NCBI GenBank assembly: GCA_002238605.1 | Contig: MPMR01000010.1 | Location: forward strand, 1 to 64,000 | Direction: 5' to 3' | Origin: BD2-11 clade cluster bacterium bin43 | GTDB lineage: Bacteria > Gemmatimonadota > Gemmatimonadetes > Longimicrobiales > Gaopeijiaceae | DNA: 64,000 nucleotides | Shown: positions 43,379-55,312 of the stretch, piece by piece | Layout of the letters: each line of letters opens with the position of its first letter | Numbering within the stretch: position 1 is the first letter of the stretch | Position numbers and translations under genes: made by a program | Notes under the pieces: generated by a model | Told to the model about the DNA's origin: nothing | Database searches by the model: none | Seen by the model: the letters and a program-made list of their open reading frames with translations, nothing else

Positions 43379-45259
43379 TCAGCCCGAAGGAGTCGGCTCG
43401 GAGGCCTCCGGCTTGAGTCCCAGCCACATCCAGAGCCCGATTCCCAGGACGGCCCCCACGGCATCGAGCACCGCTGATGGCCCGAAGAGCGCCGCGCCGG
43501 CGACCACCACCGCCGCGCGCTCCCACACCGCCAACGGCCTTCGGATGTAGCCGATCGCGGCTCCGGCCATGGCGCTGATGCCCAGGGCGCCCGTTCCCGA
43601 GGTGAGCACGATCGCCACGATGGATCCCTCCAGCAGGAGAGGTGGCGCGTACACGAACAGGAACGGCACCAGGAACCCGGCCATCGCCAGCAACATCGCC
43701 GTAAGCGCCGTTCGCATGGGTGGAGAGGACGCCACCCCTGCCGCTGCATATGCCGCCAGCGACACCGGTGGGGTCACGTTGGAGATGCAGCCGAAGTAGA
43801 AGATGAACAGGTGCGCGGCCAGCAGCGGCACGCCCAGCTCGACCAGCGCCGGAGCTCCGAGCGCGGCCAGGACCACGTACGCGGCAGTCGTCGGCAGCCC
43901 CATCCCCAGGATGATCGAGCCCGCCGCCGTGAGCAGCAGCGCGGGGAAGAGCTGGCCCTGCGAGATGACGACGATGAACTCCGACATCCGCAGCCCGATC
44001 CCGGTCAGCGACGCCACCCCCACGACGATCCCCGCTGCGGCGCACGCCGCCGCCACCTGAACGGCCCCCGAGGCTCCGGCGAGCGTCGCCTTCAGGTAGT
44101 CGCTGCGTTTCATGCGGGTCGAAGGCACCGCCAGCGAGAGCAGGAGCGCCGTGCTCACGCCCCAGAAGGCCGCGCGCATCGGTGAACGGCCCTGCGCCAG
44201 CAGCACGACGATGATCAGCAGCGGGACAAGGAGGTGCAGCTTGCTGATGACCGACGGTCGGTCCTTGTCGACCACCGGGTCGAGTCCCTGCTGCTCTGCC
44301 CGGAAGTGGATGGCGGCGAAGAGGGCCACGTAGTAGAGCACGGCCGGGATGGCCGCCGCCAGCGCGACCGTGCGGTACGGGATGTTGGTCCAGGTCGCGA
44401 GGATGAACGCGCCCGCCCCCATTACCGGTGGCATGAGCTGCCCGCCCGTGCTCGCCGCCGCCTCGATGGCGCCCGCGAAGAAGGGCCGGAACCCCGCCCG
44501 GCGCATGAGCGGGATGGTGAAGGTGCCGGTCGTCACCACGTTGGCCACGGCGCTCCCCGACAGAGAGCCCATGAATGCGCTGGCGACCGCCGCCGTCTTC
44601 GCCGGCCCTCCCCTTGTTCGCCCCGCGACCCGGTCGGCGAGCGCGATCAGGAGCGCCCCTCCGCCCGCCATGTCCAGCACCGCCCCGAAGAACACGAACA
44701 GGTAGACGAAGTCCGCGGACACCCCCAGCGGAATGCCCCAGATGCCCTCGGTGGAGAGGTAGAGCTGCTCCAGCAGCCGCTGCGGGCCGTACCCCCGGTG
44801 GGCCAGAATGCCGGGCAGCCAGGGTCCTGCGAGCGCGTAGGTGATGGAGAGGATCGCCACCGCCACGATGCCCCACCCCGTGGCCCGGCGCGCGAGCTCC
44901 AGCACCGCCAGGAGGGTGATCGCGGCCGCGATCAGGTCGAGCGTGGTCGGCGATGCAGAGCGGCTCACCAGCGCCTCGTTCTCCGACACGAGGTAGGCGC
45001 AGCTGAGGACCGTCCCCACCAGCAGCGTCAGGGAAATCACGTGCCGCACCGGGAAGCCGCGCTCGGGATCTTCCACGGTGCCGGGCTTCCGATACAAGCC
45101 GCGCGCGCCGCGCACCCCGAGGCCCAGGAAGCCGAGCGACGCCATGAGCGCGAGGTGGACCGGACGCTGGATGAGCGCGGTGAAGGGCGCTACTCCCGCC
45201 ACGTAGAGGTGGTAGCAGGCCGCAATGACGGCGATGGCGAGGACGATGGATCGGATCAT
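43379..45259 (-). CDS. Fused TRAP permease (DctQM type, 4TM/12TM)
   Basis: 626 residues with about 16-18 helices: a short Q-like N-terminal part and a long M-like part. Conserved segments include AFMGSLSGSAVANVVTTGTFTIPLM, EAAASTGGQLMPPVMGAGAFI and GSIILGMGLPTTAAYVVLAALGAPALV. The first gene of the operon with the TAXI protein and amidohydrolase. It drives secondary uptake using an ion gradient. Confidence 0.94.
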   Translation of the reverse strand: MIRSIVLAIAVIAACYHLYVAGVAPFTALIQRPVHLALMASLGFLGLGVRGARGLYRKPGTVEDPERGFPVRHVISLTLLVGTVLSCAYLVSENEALVSRSASPTTLDLIAAAITLLAVLELARRATGWGIVAVAILSITYALAGPWLPGILAHRGYGPQRLLEQLYLSTEGIWGIPLGVSADFVYLFVFFGAVLDMAGGGALLIALADRVAGRTRGGPAKTAAVASAFMGSLSGSAVANVVTTGTFTIPLMRRAGFRPFFAGAIEAAASTGGQLMPPVMGAGAFILATWTNIPYRTVALAAAIPAVLYYVALFAAIHFRAEQQGLDPVVDKDRPSVISKLHLLVPLLIIVVLLAQGRSPMRAAFWGVSTALLLSLAVPSTRMKRSDYLKATLAGASGAVQVAAACAAAGIVVGVASLTGIGLRMSEFIVVISQGQLFPALLLTAAGSIILGMGLPTTAAYVVLAALGAPALVELGVPLLAAHLFIFYFGCISNVTPPVSLAAYAAAGVASSPPMRTALTAMLLAMAGFLVPFLFVYAPPLLLEGSIVAIVLTSGTGALGISAMAGAAIGYIRRPLAVWERAAVVVAGAALFGPSAVLDAVGAVLGIGLWMWLGLKPEASEPTPSG

Positions 45260-45337
45260 CGCGGAGGGATCCCGGGTGAATGCGGTGAAGCCGGTATAAG
45301 ATGGTGTCTCAGGCCAGCGCCGCCAGTAGCGCCTCCG

Positions 45338-46021
45338 TCATGACACCATCGACGTGATCGCCGCCGTCCCCAGCGCGAACACGCAGTAGAGCACCATCAC
45401 GACCGTGAACGCCCCGCCCCAGCCGCGCGTGGGCTGGATCCTGGTGACGCCGATCGCCATCAGCATCGCGCACCAGATGCCGAAGAGTCCGATGGCGCTC
45501 AGAAAGCTCAGGAGAAAACCATCCTGCAGAAACGGAGCGAAGGTCCCCAGGCTGAGCACGAGCTCCATGTCGCCGGCGCTCCGCTTGAGGGGCACCTGGA
45601 TGAGGGCGCCCACCGAAGAGACCAACAGCGCGTGCACGACGACGGAGAGATACTGGCGGAAGCGACCGTTGTCACCGAGCAGCGTGGAGAAGACGAAGAA
45701 CAGGGCCGCGCCGATGATGAAGCTGCCGACCGCGCCCATCACGCCGGCCATTGCGATGCCGGCGTAACGGCCGACCGTGACCGCCACGGCGATCTCGTCC
45801 TCCCCCATTCCGGCATCCCCAACGCTCCGCCGGATCTGCTCCTCGAAGAGCTCCGCGGGGATGAGAAACATCATGATGACGTTCAGTATCACCAGAAGGA
45901 GCATGGTAGCCCCCCACACGGGCTTGTCGCGCAATTGCTCGAACAGCCTGCCCGGGGAGACGAATACCGCGACGATTCTTCCGGGCAGCGAGGGCAGGGA
46001 CGGGGACGATGAATCGGACAT
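45338..46021 (-). CDS. YIP1-family membrane protein
   Basis: 227 residues. Begins with a Ser/Pro-rich stretch, then VFVSPGRLFEQLRDKPVWG, the usual start of bacterial YIP1 (PF04893) proteins. Five helices follow, among them TMLLLVILNVIMMFLIPAELF, AMAGVMGAVGSFIIGAALFFVFS and GAFTVVMVLYCVFALGTAAI. Function in bacteria is unknown. It has its own -10 element upstream. Confidence 0.8.
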   Translation of the reverse strand: MSDSSSPSLPSLPGRIVAVFVSPGRLFEQLRDKPVWGATMLLLVILNVIMMFLIPAELFEEQIRRSVGDAGMGEDEIAVAVTVGRYAGIAMAGVMGAVGSFIIGAALFFVFSTLLGDNGRFRQYLSVVVHALLVSSVGALIQVPLKRSAGDMELVLSLGTFAPFLQDGFLLSFLSAIGLFGIWCAMLMAIGVTRIQPTRGWGGAFTVVMVLYCVFALGTAAITSMVS

Positions 46022-46077
46022 GGCATCCTCCTGCGGTGCGATGGGTGAGCGTGTGATGGGGTCCGTCGGCTCGAACC

Positions 46078-46083
46078 ATTATA
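46078..46083 (-). promoter_or_regulatory. -10 element for the YIP1 gene
   Basis: A perfect TATAAT on the minus strand, 57 bases before the YIP1 start. No good -35 is seen at the right distance. Confidence 0.4.
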
Positions 46084-46145
46084 GCCTGTAGCTGCCGGGC
46101 TGGTTATCGTCAGGTGCCCAACAAGAAAACCCATGAGGGAGAAGC

Positions 46146-46700
46146 ATGAGCTTCAGAACCAATCCGGACCGCATCCTGGAAAACATCGATCGCCAGAGGA
46201 ACCGCGATCTCAATCTGGAACATTATGCGCGCGCGGCCACCGGACGCGAACTCGACAGTGAAACCCCGGAAGCCGACGCCACTCCGACCGAGCGGCTGCG
46301 GCGGATCTTCAGTCTGACCAACCGTGGCTACATGTCCGCGGCGCAGAGCATGGACATCAAGCGGCTGGCGTCGCGATTCCGCGCGATCGGCGACATCAGC
46401 CACTGCCACGCGCGGGGGGATGTCTCGGTCTCCATCCAGTACCTGGATTCGGAGCGCTACGACGACATCGGCATCGTGCCCTTCGAGATCCTGCCCGCCG
46501 ATCTCGTGGAAATGCGCAAGCAGACGCGGACGACCAGACCTGACGCGAACGCGCTCAACCTGCTGCGAACCCACCTGCGCAACGGGGTGATGGCGGCCTA
46601 CGGCAAGCTGGAGCCGAGGATTCGGGAAGCCGTGCGCTCGCGTGCGGATCTGGGTCACCTGGCGGTGCAGATCACCATCGACGTGAGGCCGGCCGAGTAG
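46146..46700 (+). CDS. Hypothetical protein
   Basis: 184 residues from an ATG preceded by GAGGGAGAAGC. Soluble and charged, with a helical N-terminus (RILENIDRQRNRDLNLEHYA) and a beta-alpha C-terminal part (SVSIQYLDSERYDDIGIVPF, HLAVQITIDVRPAE). No domain is recognised. Codon use and ribosome site support a real gene. The next gene downstream is a pilus-type ATPase, but 132 bases and two short repeats lie between. Confidence 0.65.
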   Translation: MSFRTNPDRILENIDRQRNRDLNLEHYARAATGRELDSETPEADATPTERLRRIFSLTNRGYMSAAQSMDIKRLASRFRAIGDISHCHARGDVSVSIQYLDSERYDDIGIVPFEILPADLVEMRKQTRTTRPDANALNLLRTHLRNGVMAAYGKLEPRIREAVRSRADLGHLAVQITIDVRPAE

Positions 46701-46727
46701 CCTTCGCCGCGCCGGCCGAGTAGCCTT
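46688..46727. repeat. 17-bp direct repeat at gene end
   Basis: GCCGGCCGAGTAGCCTT occurs at 46688-46704 (including the stop codon) and again at 46711-46727, period 23. A second, unrelated 16-bp repeat (CCGCGAAGCACGCCCA, period 21) lies at 46839-46854 and 46860-46875 in the next gene's first codons. Confidence 0.85.
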
Positions 46728-46832
46728 TGCCGGGCCGGCGGGCGTACCGAGCCGACGTGCCGGACCGACCGGATCGCCGGTGGGTCGCATTCTTCCATTC
46801 CAGCGCCCGCGCCGGGCGGCGAGCTTTCGTGC

Positions 46833-48641
<1,809 letters not shown>

Positions 48642-49712
48642 GCTCGTCGATGCGCCGTTCGTCGGGTGCAACCCCGATCCCCGGACCGGAGGGGGGCGTC
48701 ATCATCCCGTCGACGACCTCGAACTCGGGGTCCACGATATCGCGCTCCCAGTATCGCCGGCTGGCCGAGATGTCGCCCGGTATGGTGAAGCCCGGCAGCG
48801 TGGCGAGCGCGATGTTGAAGGCCCTCCCGACGCCCGACTCGAGCATCCCGCCGCACCAGACCGGCACGCCGCGCGCATGGCAAAGGTCGTGAATGCGACG
48901 CGACGAGCCCAGCCCGCCCACCCGCCCCGGCTTGATGTTGATGATGCGGCAGCTGCCCAGTTCCAGCGCCAGCTCCGCGTCGCCGGCCGAGCGGATGGAC
49001 TCGTCCAGGCACACCGGAGTCTCGAGACTCTGCTGGAGGCGCGCGTGCTCGTGCAGGTCGTCCCAGGCGAGGGGCTGCTCGATCATCAGCAGATCGAGAT
49101 CGTCCATTTGCGCGAGGCGATCCCGGTCGGCCAGCGTGTAGGCGGAGTTGGCGTCCACCATGAGCGGCGCGCCGGGGAAGACCTCGCGCACGGCGCGCAC
49201 CATCTCCACGTCCCGCCCCGGCTTGATCTTGAGCTTGATCTTGCGATAGCCCTCCGCGAGGAACCCGCCGACCTTGTCGACCAGGAGGCCGTCGCTCTTC
49301 TGCAGCCCGACGCTCACCCCCACGGGCACGGGGTCGCCGGAGCCCCCCACGGCCTCCGCGAGGGAGAGGCCGCGTCGCCTGGCCTCGAGGTCCCAGCACG
49401 CCATTTCGAGACACGCCCTCGCCATGGGGTGGCCACGAACGTGCGAGAGTCGCCGCTCCACGTCCGCGGGTCCCTCCACCTCTGCTCCCAGGAGCACGGG
49501 AATGAGAAACTGCGAGAGAACGTGCCACGCGGTTTCCGTGGTCTCGTACGAATACCCGGGGTCCTCGCCGGCCACGCACTCCGCCCAACCGGTTTCGCCG
49601 TCGGCGTGCAGCCTGACCAGCAGGATGCGCCGTTCCTCTGAGTATCCGCTCGAGATCTCGAAGCGCTCGCGCAGCGGGAGCCGGATTTCCCGGACTTCGA
49701 CGGCGTCGATCT

Positions 49713-50948
49713 TCACGAGAGGGCGTTCGGCGTCACCTGTGCTCCCAGCGGCCCGAATACCTCGTCGACCTGCTCCCATCCCACGCGCATGAGGAAGGTG
49801 CTGTTCCGGCCGTACGACTTGGATCCCAGAATCAGAAAGCCGGGTTCGGGGTTGTCGAGCGTGCTGGCGCCGAAGCTCGTCTGGTCCATGCAGTCGTCGC
49901 TCGCGGAGCCGGCGAGCAGCGCCGCGGAGAGCTTCATCGGCGCCGCCGTCGCGTAGCATTCGTGCACCTGGAGCTGCCGGTAGAGGCCGTGGTCGCCGAC
50001 GTAGCCGCACATGGAGACGATCCGGTCGACCCGGCGCACCATGGTGGAGCCGCCCCGCTGCCTCAGGATCACGTTGAGGCCATCGCCGTTGCGCTCCATT
50101 CCGTTGACCGTGAAGCCCGGGAGGACTTCGAGACCGGACGCGTCGCTCGTGGCCAGCCGCCGGGCGGCGAGGGTGAGACGGCTGCGTGCGGGCAGGCGGT
50201 CGCCGGCAATGGGCTGAAGGCGCAACTCGGGATGTCTCAGCGCCCAGGTCACCCGGGTAGCGGGGGTTCGCTGAGCGAGGGCGGCGAGCGACCGCGCGAC
50301 CGTCTGTCCGGAATGGCCTCCCCCGACCAGCAGGATGCGCTTCCCGGCCCATTCGCCCGGATTGGCTTCGACATCCGGAATGTGGCGGACGATCCTGTCT
50401 TCCGCGGCCGCCTCTCCCGGAGCGGGAATGCCGCCTTCGCCTAGCGCGTTGGGGACGTCCCAGGTGCCCGTGCAGTCGACCACCATGTCCGCGCGGTCGA
50501 TCCGCTCCCCGCCGGAGGTGCGCACCAGCAGGCGGAACGGCAGGTTGGCGCGCTCGGCGCTGGCGATCTCCTCGTGCTTCAGGAGTCCTTCCCGGGCCAC
50601 CGACAGCACCCGCGCGCCGAGGCGCAGGCGGTCGGCGATGACGGGCAGGGCCGCGATCGGCTGAAGCACCCTCGCGACCAGCTCCTGTCCGGTCGGAGGC
50701 TCGTCTCCGGAGGGGATCTCGTGCCCCGCGCGCCCCAGCCATCGCCGCATCCGTCGCGAAACGTTCAGATCCCAGCCCGTGAACAGGGCGACGTGTCCCC
50801 ACGAGAGCACGTTGTTGCCCACATGCGCGCCGGCTTCGTACAGGGTGAACGACACCCCGGCTTCGGCCGCGGCCAGCGCCGCCTCGATCCCCACGGGACC
50901 GGCACCGACGATGGCCACGTGGAGCGAGTCGAGTTTCCTTTCATTCAT
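49713..50948 (-). CDS. FAD-dependent oxidoreductase (flavin monooxygenase-like)
   Basis: 411 residues. N-terminal FAD fold HVAIVGAGPVGIEAALAAAEAG and a second dinucleotide fold RILLVGGGHSGQTVARSLAA for NAD(P)H. Other segments (DMVVDCTGTWDVPNALGEGG, IVSMCGYVGDH, GSKSYGRNSTFLMRVG) fit the flavoprotein family related to K+-transport-like and flavin monooxygenases. The substrate is unknown. It lies between the GNAT and MenC-like genes and is translationally coupled to the latter. Confidence 0.82.
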   Translation of the reverse strand: MNERKLDSLHVAIVGAGPVGIEAALAAAEAGVSFTLYEAGAHVGNNVLSWGHVALFTGWDLNVSRRMRRWLGRAGHEIPSGDEPPTGQELVARVLQPIAALPVIADRLRLGARVLSVAREGLLKHEEIASAERANLPFRLLVRTSGGERIDRADMVVDCTGTWDVPNALGEGGIPAPGEAAAEDRIVRHIPDVEANPGEWAGKRILLVGGGHSGQTVARSLAALAQRTPATRVTWALRHPELRLQPIAGDRLPARSRLTLAARRLATSDASGLEVLPGFTVNGMERNGDGLNVILRQRGGSTMVRRVDRIVSMCGYVGDHGLYRQLQVHECYATAAPMKLSAALLAGSASDDCMDQTSFGASTLDNPEPGFLILGSKSYGRNSTFLMRVGWEQVDEVFGPLGAQVTPNALS

Positions 50949-51025
50949 CGATCAGTCCTGTCAAATGCGAGCCGGGGCGGCGTCTCCGGTTCGGGCGCGC
51001 CGGTCCGGTCTCGACGAATCCAGGT

Positions 51026-51865
51026 TCAGGCGCGCGTCTTCTCGATTCTCCTCAGGAGATAGTGTGAGACGCGCGCTCCCCGAATGAGCTCGCAAACTTC
51101 GTACCCGTCCGAAAGATAGCTCCGCAGGACCGAACGCGTGGCCGCCCGCCAGCGCGCCGCAAGTTCCGGAGAAGCCGACTTCAGCGCCTGGATGTCGGAG
51201 GGGATGGCCGCCATGACTTCGTCCGCCCGTGGCGTATCCCGGGTCTCCGGTTCGGGCCAGCCCGAAGATGGCCCGGGCGCGCCGTCGAGCACCCGCGGCA
51301 CCTCCGCAAGGTCGTCGAGGGCGGGGGGCGACTCCTCTTCCGCCAACCGTCGCTCGACCCGGCGTGCGTCCAGTTGCCAGAGGGCCACGAACCTGTCGGT
51401 GCCGATCCCCCGATGCAGCGGAGAGTCGGTCCGGCCGTACATGTTCTCGACGTACTCGCGCGCGACGATGCCCAGCCTGGCCAGGTTGATGTAGGCGTTC
51501 CGGGACTCCAGCGGATCGAAGGTCCAGTACATGCGCCGGATCCCTTTCTCCAGAACGGCGTCGCGCTGATAGCTCTTGAGGCGGATTCCAAGGCCCCGTC
51601 CCCGGCAGTCGGACCGCACCGCCAGCATGTCGGACCAGTGTACCGGGGTTCCGTTCTCGATCCCGGAGAGGCCGAAAATGAACCCGGCGAGGGACCCGTC
51701 GTCGTCGAAGGCGCCCGCCGCGACGCCGCCCAGGCGCTGGCTCACGATCATGAGCGCCATGGGCACCCGCTCGGAGAAGCCGGCGCCCCAGGTCGCCTCC
51801 TGGAGCGCGATGCAGGCCCGGTAGTCCTGATGGGTCCGAAAGGGACGGATCGACCACCGGGGCAT
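51026..51865 (-). CDS. GNAT acyltransferase, candidate D-amino acid N-succinyltransferase
   Basis: 279 residues from the ATG at 51865, 4 bases after the GlcF-like stop. An N-terminal GNAT domain with the CoA-binding turn SDCRGRGLGIRLKSYQRDAVLE, flanked by HWSDMLAVR and WTFDPLESRNAYINLARLG, which are characteristic of the COG3375 branch. Members of this branch accompany MenC-like N-succinylamino acid racemases and, in Geobacillus, succinylate D-amino acids. A long C-terminal extension of unknown role follows. Substrate assignment is by family and context. Confidence 0.78.
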   Translation of the reverse strand: MPRWSIRPFRTHQDYRACIALQEATWGAGFSERVPMALMIVSQRLGGVAAGAFDDDGSLAGFIFGLSGIENGTPVHWSDMLAVRSDCRGRGLGIRLKSYQRDAVLEKGIRRMYWTFDPLESRNAYINLARLGIVAREYVENMYGRTDSPLHRGIGTDRFVALWQLDARRVERRLAEEESPPALDDLAEVPRVLDGAPGPSSGWPEPETRDTPRADEVMAAIPSDIQALKSASPELAARWRAATRSVLRSYLSDGYEVCELIRGARVSHYLLRRIEKTRA

Positions 51866-51869
51866 CGGA

Positions 51870-53264
51870 TCAGCCGCCACCCCGCGAGCCGGACGAGCCG
51901 TGCGCGGACGCGTCGTAGAGTCCGGCCGCCCGGTAGCTCTCGTCGAGGAGCGCAACCGGATGGCAGGCCTCGACGTTCGCCCCTCTCATGCGCAGTCCTC
52001 CGCCGATCTGCATCATGCACCCGGGGTTGGAGGTCGCGACCACGCTCGCGCCGGTGCCCACCACCGCGTCGACCTTGTCCGCTCCGATCTCGCCCCCGAG
52101 CCGCGGATGGGTGATGCCGTAGGTGCCCGCGCCCCCGCAGCATTCGTCGGCGCGGGGCAGGGGGACGAGTTCGAGTTCGGGAATCGCGCGCAGAACCTGG
52201 AGCGGGGGCTCCGAAACCCGTTGGGCGTGGAGGAGATGGCAGGGCGCATCCCAGGTCACCGACAGCGGGAGCGGCGCCCCCCGGCGGGGTCCGGCCTCGG
52301 CCAGGATTTCGGAGATGTCGCGCGCCTTCCCGGCCACGCGGGCCGCCCGTCGCGCGTAGCGTTCGTCGTCCGCGAGCAGTTCTCCGTAGTCCTTGAGCTG
52401 CGCGCCGCACCCGGCGGCGTTGACCGCGATGATCTCGGCCCCGGCCCCCAGCATGGCGTCGATATTGATGCGCGCGAGGCGGCGGGCGCCCTCGAGGTCT
52501 CCGCCATGGGCGTGGAGCGCGCCGCAGCACCGTTGCCCGGAGGCGTCCACGACGTTCATTCCGTTGGCCCGGATGACCCGGCGGGTGGCGTCGTTGACGT
52601 GCCCCAGCAGGCCGGCCTGCACACACCCGTTCAGCACCGCGACGCGGGTGCCGGCGAGCGAATGGCGTCCTGGCGGGCTCGGCGCGGGACCCGGGCCCGC
52701 CTCCGGGGAGGAAGCGGATGACGCGGCATTGCGGGCCGAGCGCCCCCGGCGGGTCGAAGCCAGCATCCCGAGCCCGAGGCGCACCCGACCCAGCCGTGCA
52801 GGCAGGAAGCGCGCCCCCAGCGCGGGGATGCCCGTGGCCCGCAGGAGGCGTCCGAGCGCCATCAGCGCGAAGAGCAACTTGCGCCGGGCGAAGAGCCAGA
52901 GGATGGCCCGCGCCGCGCCGCCCGCGGGCCTGGCCTCAACCGCGGCCTCGCGGGCGTGCTCGAGGAGCGAGCCGTACTCCACCCCCGCCGGGCATACGGG
53001 TTCGCAGGCGCGGCATCCCAGGCAGCGGTCAATGTGGGTCTGAAAGGCGTCCGACGCGGGATCGAGCCGTCCCTCGACCACCGCGCGCATCAGGTAGAGG
53101 CGGCCGCGCGGCGAGTCGGCCTCGTCGCCCAGGCGGACGTAGGTGGGGCAGGCAGGGAGGCAGAAGCCGCAGTGCACGCAGCTCATCAGCCGCTCCTCGT
53201 GCTCCGCCAGCGAGTGGGCCAGGGTCGTGGCCGCGCTCCCCGCGCCCGGCTCAGCGCCGGCCAA
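51870..53264 (-). CDS. GlcF-like iron-sulfur subunit (glycolate/D-lactate oxidase type)
   Basis: 464 residues. Two 4Fe-4S motifs near the N-terminus (CVHCGFCLPACP and CLGCRACEPVCP), then two CCG domains (QRCCGALHAHGGD and DECCGGAGTYGI with the partner cysteines in NGCVQAGLL, NAAGCGAQL, PCHLLHAQ and NPGCMMQIGGG). This layout carries electrons from a GlcD-type FAD subunit to the quinone pool. No GlcD/GlcE gene is in the window, so its partner is encoded elsewhere. The start overlaps the M28 peptidase stop by 14 bases; an Ala/Ser/Pro-rich insertion lies between the two halves. Confidence 0.88.
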   Translation of the reverse strand: MAGAEPGAGSAATTLAHSLAEHEERLMSCVHCGFCLPACPTYVRLGDEADSPRGRLYLMRAVVEGRLDPASDAFQTHIDRCLGCRACEPVCPAGVEYGSLLEHAREAAVEARPAGGAARAILWLFARRKLLFALMALGRLLRATGIPALGARFLPARLGRVRLGLGMLASTRRGRSARNAASSASSPEAGPGPAPSPPGRHSLAGTRVAVLNGCVQAGLLGHVNDATRRVIRANGMNVVDASGQRCCGALHAHGGDLEGARRLARINIDAMLGAGAEIIAVNAAGCGAQLKDYGELLADDERYARRAARVAGKARDISEILAEAGPRRGAPLPLSVTWDAPCHLLHAQRVSEPPLQVLRAIPELELVPLPRADECCGGAGTYGITHPRLGGEIGADKVDAVVGTGASVVATSNPGCMMQIGGGLRMRGANVEACHPVALLDESYRAAGLYDASAHGSSGSRGGG

Positions 53265-55014
53265 GCACCGCCGAGAGCGTCACCCGCTCCCCCTCCCGCA
53301 GCACCACGATCTCGACCCGGTCCCCCGGGGCGTGGGCGCGCAGCGCGTAGGTGTACTCGTACAGGTCGGCGATCTCCCGGCCCGCAAACGCTACGATGAC
53401 GTCCCCGGCCTCAAGACCCGCGATCGCGGCGGGGCTGGCCTCGCGCACACCGGTCAGCCGAACCCCTCCCTCGGCCATGCTCATGTCGGGGATGGTGCCC
53501 AGGTAGGGACCGTAGCCCGAGGACGCGGCCTCGGCCGGAGTGTCCCCGGCCTCGGGCGGCGGGGCGGGGCGGGCGCCCACATCGGCGACCGGGGTCAGCG
53601 CAACGACCTGATCGGCGATCCCGGCGATCCCGATGGTTGTGTACGCCACCAGCTCGGCGATTCGCTCCAACCCCTCCGCCTCCACCTTCTCCCAGTCGTC
53701 GGATGGACGGTGATAGTCCTCGTGGGTGTTGGTGAAGAAGTGTAGGACCGGCACGCCCCTGCCGTAGAAGGAACTGTGGTCGGAGGGGCCGAAGCCGTCC
53801 GGGTTCAGCGCCAGGTCGAAGGGCCGCGCGAGGAGGTTGTTGACTTCGGCGAGAAGCTGGGGCCACTCCTCGGCGGTGCCCGTCCCGAAGACGGCCAGGC
53901 GGTTGTCCTGCAGGCGTCCCACCATGTCCATGTTGATCATGGCGACCGTGCTGGACGCCGAAAAGAGCTCGCTGTCCACGAAGGCCTGTGAGCCCAACAG
54001 CCCCATCTCCTCCCCGGAGAAGGCCACGAAGACGACGCTGCGCGCGGGCCTCGCGGAGCCGCGGGCCAGGCGGCCGGCGATGTCCATGAGCGCCGCCGTG
54101 CCGCTGGCGTTGTCGTCCGCCCCGTTGTGGATCGCGGAGCTGCCCGGCGCGAGCGACCCCGCCCCGCCGAGGCCCAGGTGGTCGTAGTGGGCGCCCACCA
54201 CCACTTCCCCGTCCTCCCCGTCCGTCCCGGGGAGCCGGGCCACCACGTTCCTCGCCTCCAGCGTAAGGGCCGTCAGTTCGGCCATCAGCTCGATGTCCCC
54301 GCCCGCGCGGGCGGTGGCGCGCAGGGCCTCGGCGGCCGTCCCCCGCACCGCCGCGACCGGAATGGCCGCCCGCGGCCGGGTCTCGCTGGCCAGCTCCGGC
54401 AGATCGCCGCCGTCCGCCAGCAGCACGACCAGGCCGGCCGCCCCCCGGCGCGCGGCGACCGAGGCCTTGTAGTGCGCCTGGCTCTCGAGCGACGTGCTCT
54501 CGGGCGAAAGCGGGTCCCCGTCCTCCACCACCACCAGGCGACCCTCCAGCTCCAACTCGCCGTACCCCTCGCCGGCGTTCCCCGCCCGGTCGATGCCGTG
54601 CCCCCCGTAGACGGCCGCGGCTGCCGCGTGTCCGGTCGCCGAGAAGCCGTAGGGCCGCCACTGGACATCCAGCTCGGCCACGTCGCCCTCCACCGCACGC
54701 AGCAGGTTGTGCGTGCCCAACGCCGCGCCCCCGCGGATCGAAAAGCTCTGGAAGAAGGAGCCGCCGTCTCCGCCGCCCTCGAGCCCGGCCCCGGCGAACA
54801 CCGAAGCGATGTACTCTGCCGCGCAGCGCTCGCCCGTGCTCCCGGAAGCCCGCCCTTCGAGTGCGTCGTCTGCGAGGTAGCGCACGTGCGCCAGCGGGGG
54901 ATCCAGCCCTTCCGTGAGCGTTTGGGGAGCCGGACAGGAGGTCGCGGACTGGGCGTTGAGCGTGGCCGCGCCCGCCGCGAGCAGGGCGAGAAGACCCGGG
55001 ACGACCCGCTTCAC
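53251..55014 (-). CDS. Secreted M28 aminopeptidase with PDZ domain
   Basis: 587 residues from the GTG at 55014 with GAGG upstream; the frame is open farther, but the signal peptide (VVPGLLALLAAGAATLNAQ) starts here. After a PA-like insert, the M28 dizinc site is complete: GAHYDHLG, NGADDNASGTAAL, FSGEEMGLLGSQAF, INMDMVGRL and PSDHSSFYG. The C-terminal 95 residues form a PDZ domain (GVRLTGVREASPAAIAGLEA to LREGERVTLSAVLG). It trims N-terminal residues from peptides outside the cytoplasm. It heads the minus-strand operon that includes GlcF, GNAT, flavoprotein and MenC-like genes. Confidence 0.92.
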   Translation of the reverse strand: MKRVVPGLLALLAAGAATLNAQSATSCPAPQTLTEGLDPPLAHVRYLADDALEGRASGSTGERCAAEYIASVFAGAGLEGGGDGGSFFQSFSIRGGAALGTHNLLRAVEGDVAELDVQWRPYGFSATGHAAAAAVYGGHGIDRAGNAGEGYGELELEGRLVVVEDGDPLSPESTSLESQAHYKASVAARRGAAGLVVLLADGGDLPELASETRPRAAIPVAAVRGTAAEALRATARAGGDIELMAELTALTLEARNVVARLPGTDGEDGEVVVGAHYDHLGLGGAGSLAPGSSAIHNGADDNASGTAALMDIAGRLARGSARPARSVVFVAFSGEEMGLLGSQAFVDSELFSASSTVAMINMDMVGRLQDNRLAVFGTGTAEEWPQLLAEVNNLLARPFDLALNPDGFGPSDHSSFYGRGVPVLHFFTNTHEDYHRPSDDWEKVEAEGLERIAELVAYTTIGIAGIADQVVALTPVADVGARPAPPPEAGDTPAEAASSGYGPYLGTIPDMSMAEGGVRLTGVREASPAAIAGLEAGDVIVAFAGREIADLYEYTYALRAHAPGDRVEIVVLREGERVTLSAVLGRR

Positions 55015-55312
55015 GCTCGGTCCACCTCGGGCGCCGCCGGTGAGGCCAGCCCGGCCTCCACCCGCCCTTCTCAGGCCCTGGTGGACCCCGGATTGAGAAT
55101 CGAGAACCATCTGCCCTCCGTTGCTGTTCGTGCCCCGCTCCGTATTCGGCCGCAGGGCTCCGGCGTCCGTGGCGCGGCGCGCATTACGCGCGACCCCTGC
55201 CGGCGCGGTCGCACCCTCCGCGCCCGCCGGCACGTGCCGCGTTCCCGTACTTGCACGGGCGTGCGTCGGGTGGAAATTAGCAGATTACCAGCGACTTGGC
55301 CCGGAGGAGCCC

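Noticed and set aside
43290-44876. 528-codon second minus-strand frame across the TRAP permease
   Set aside because: Arg/Gly-rich out-of-frame reading of the permease; the permease frame has clear helices and motifs.
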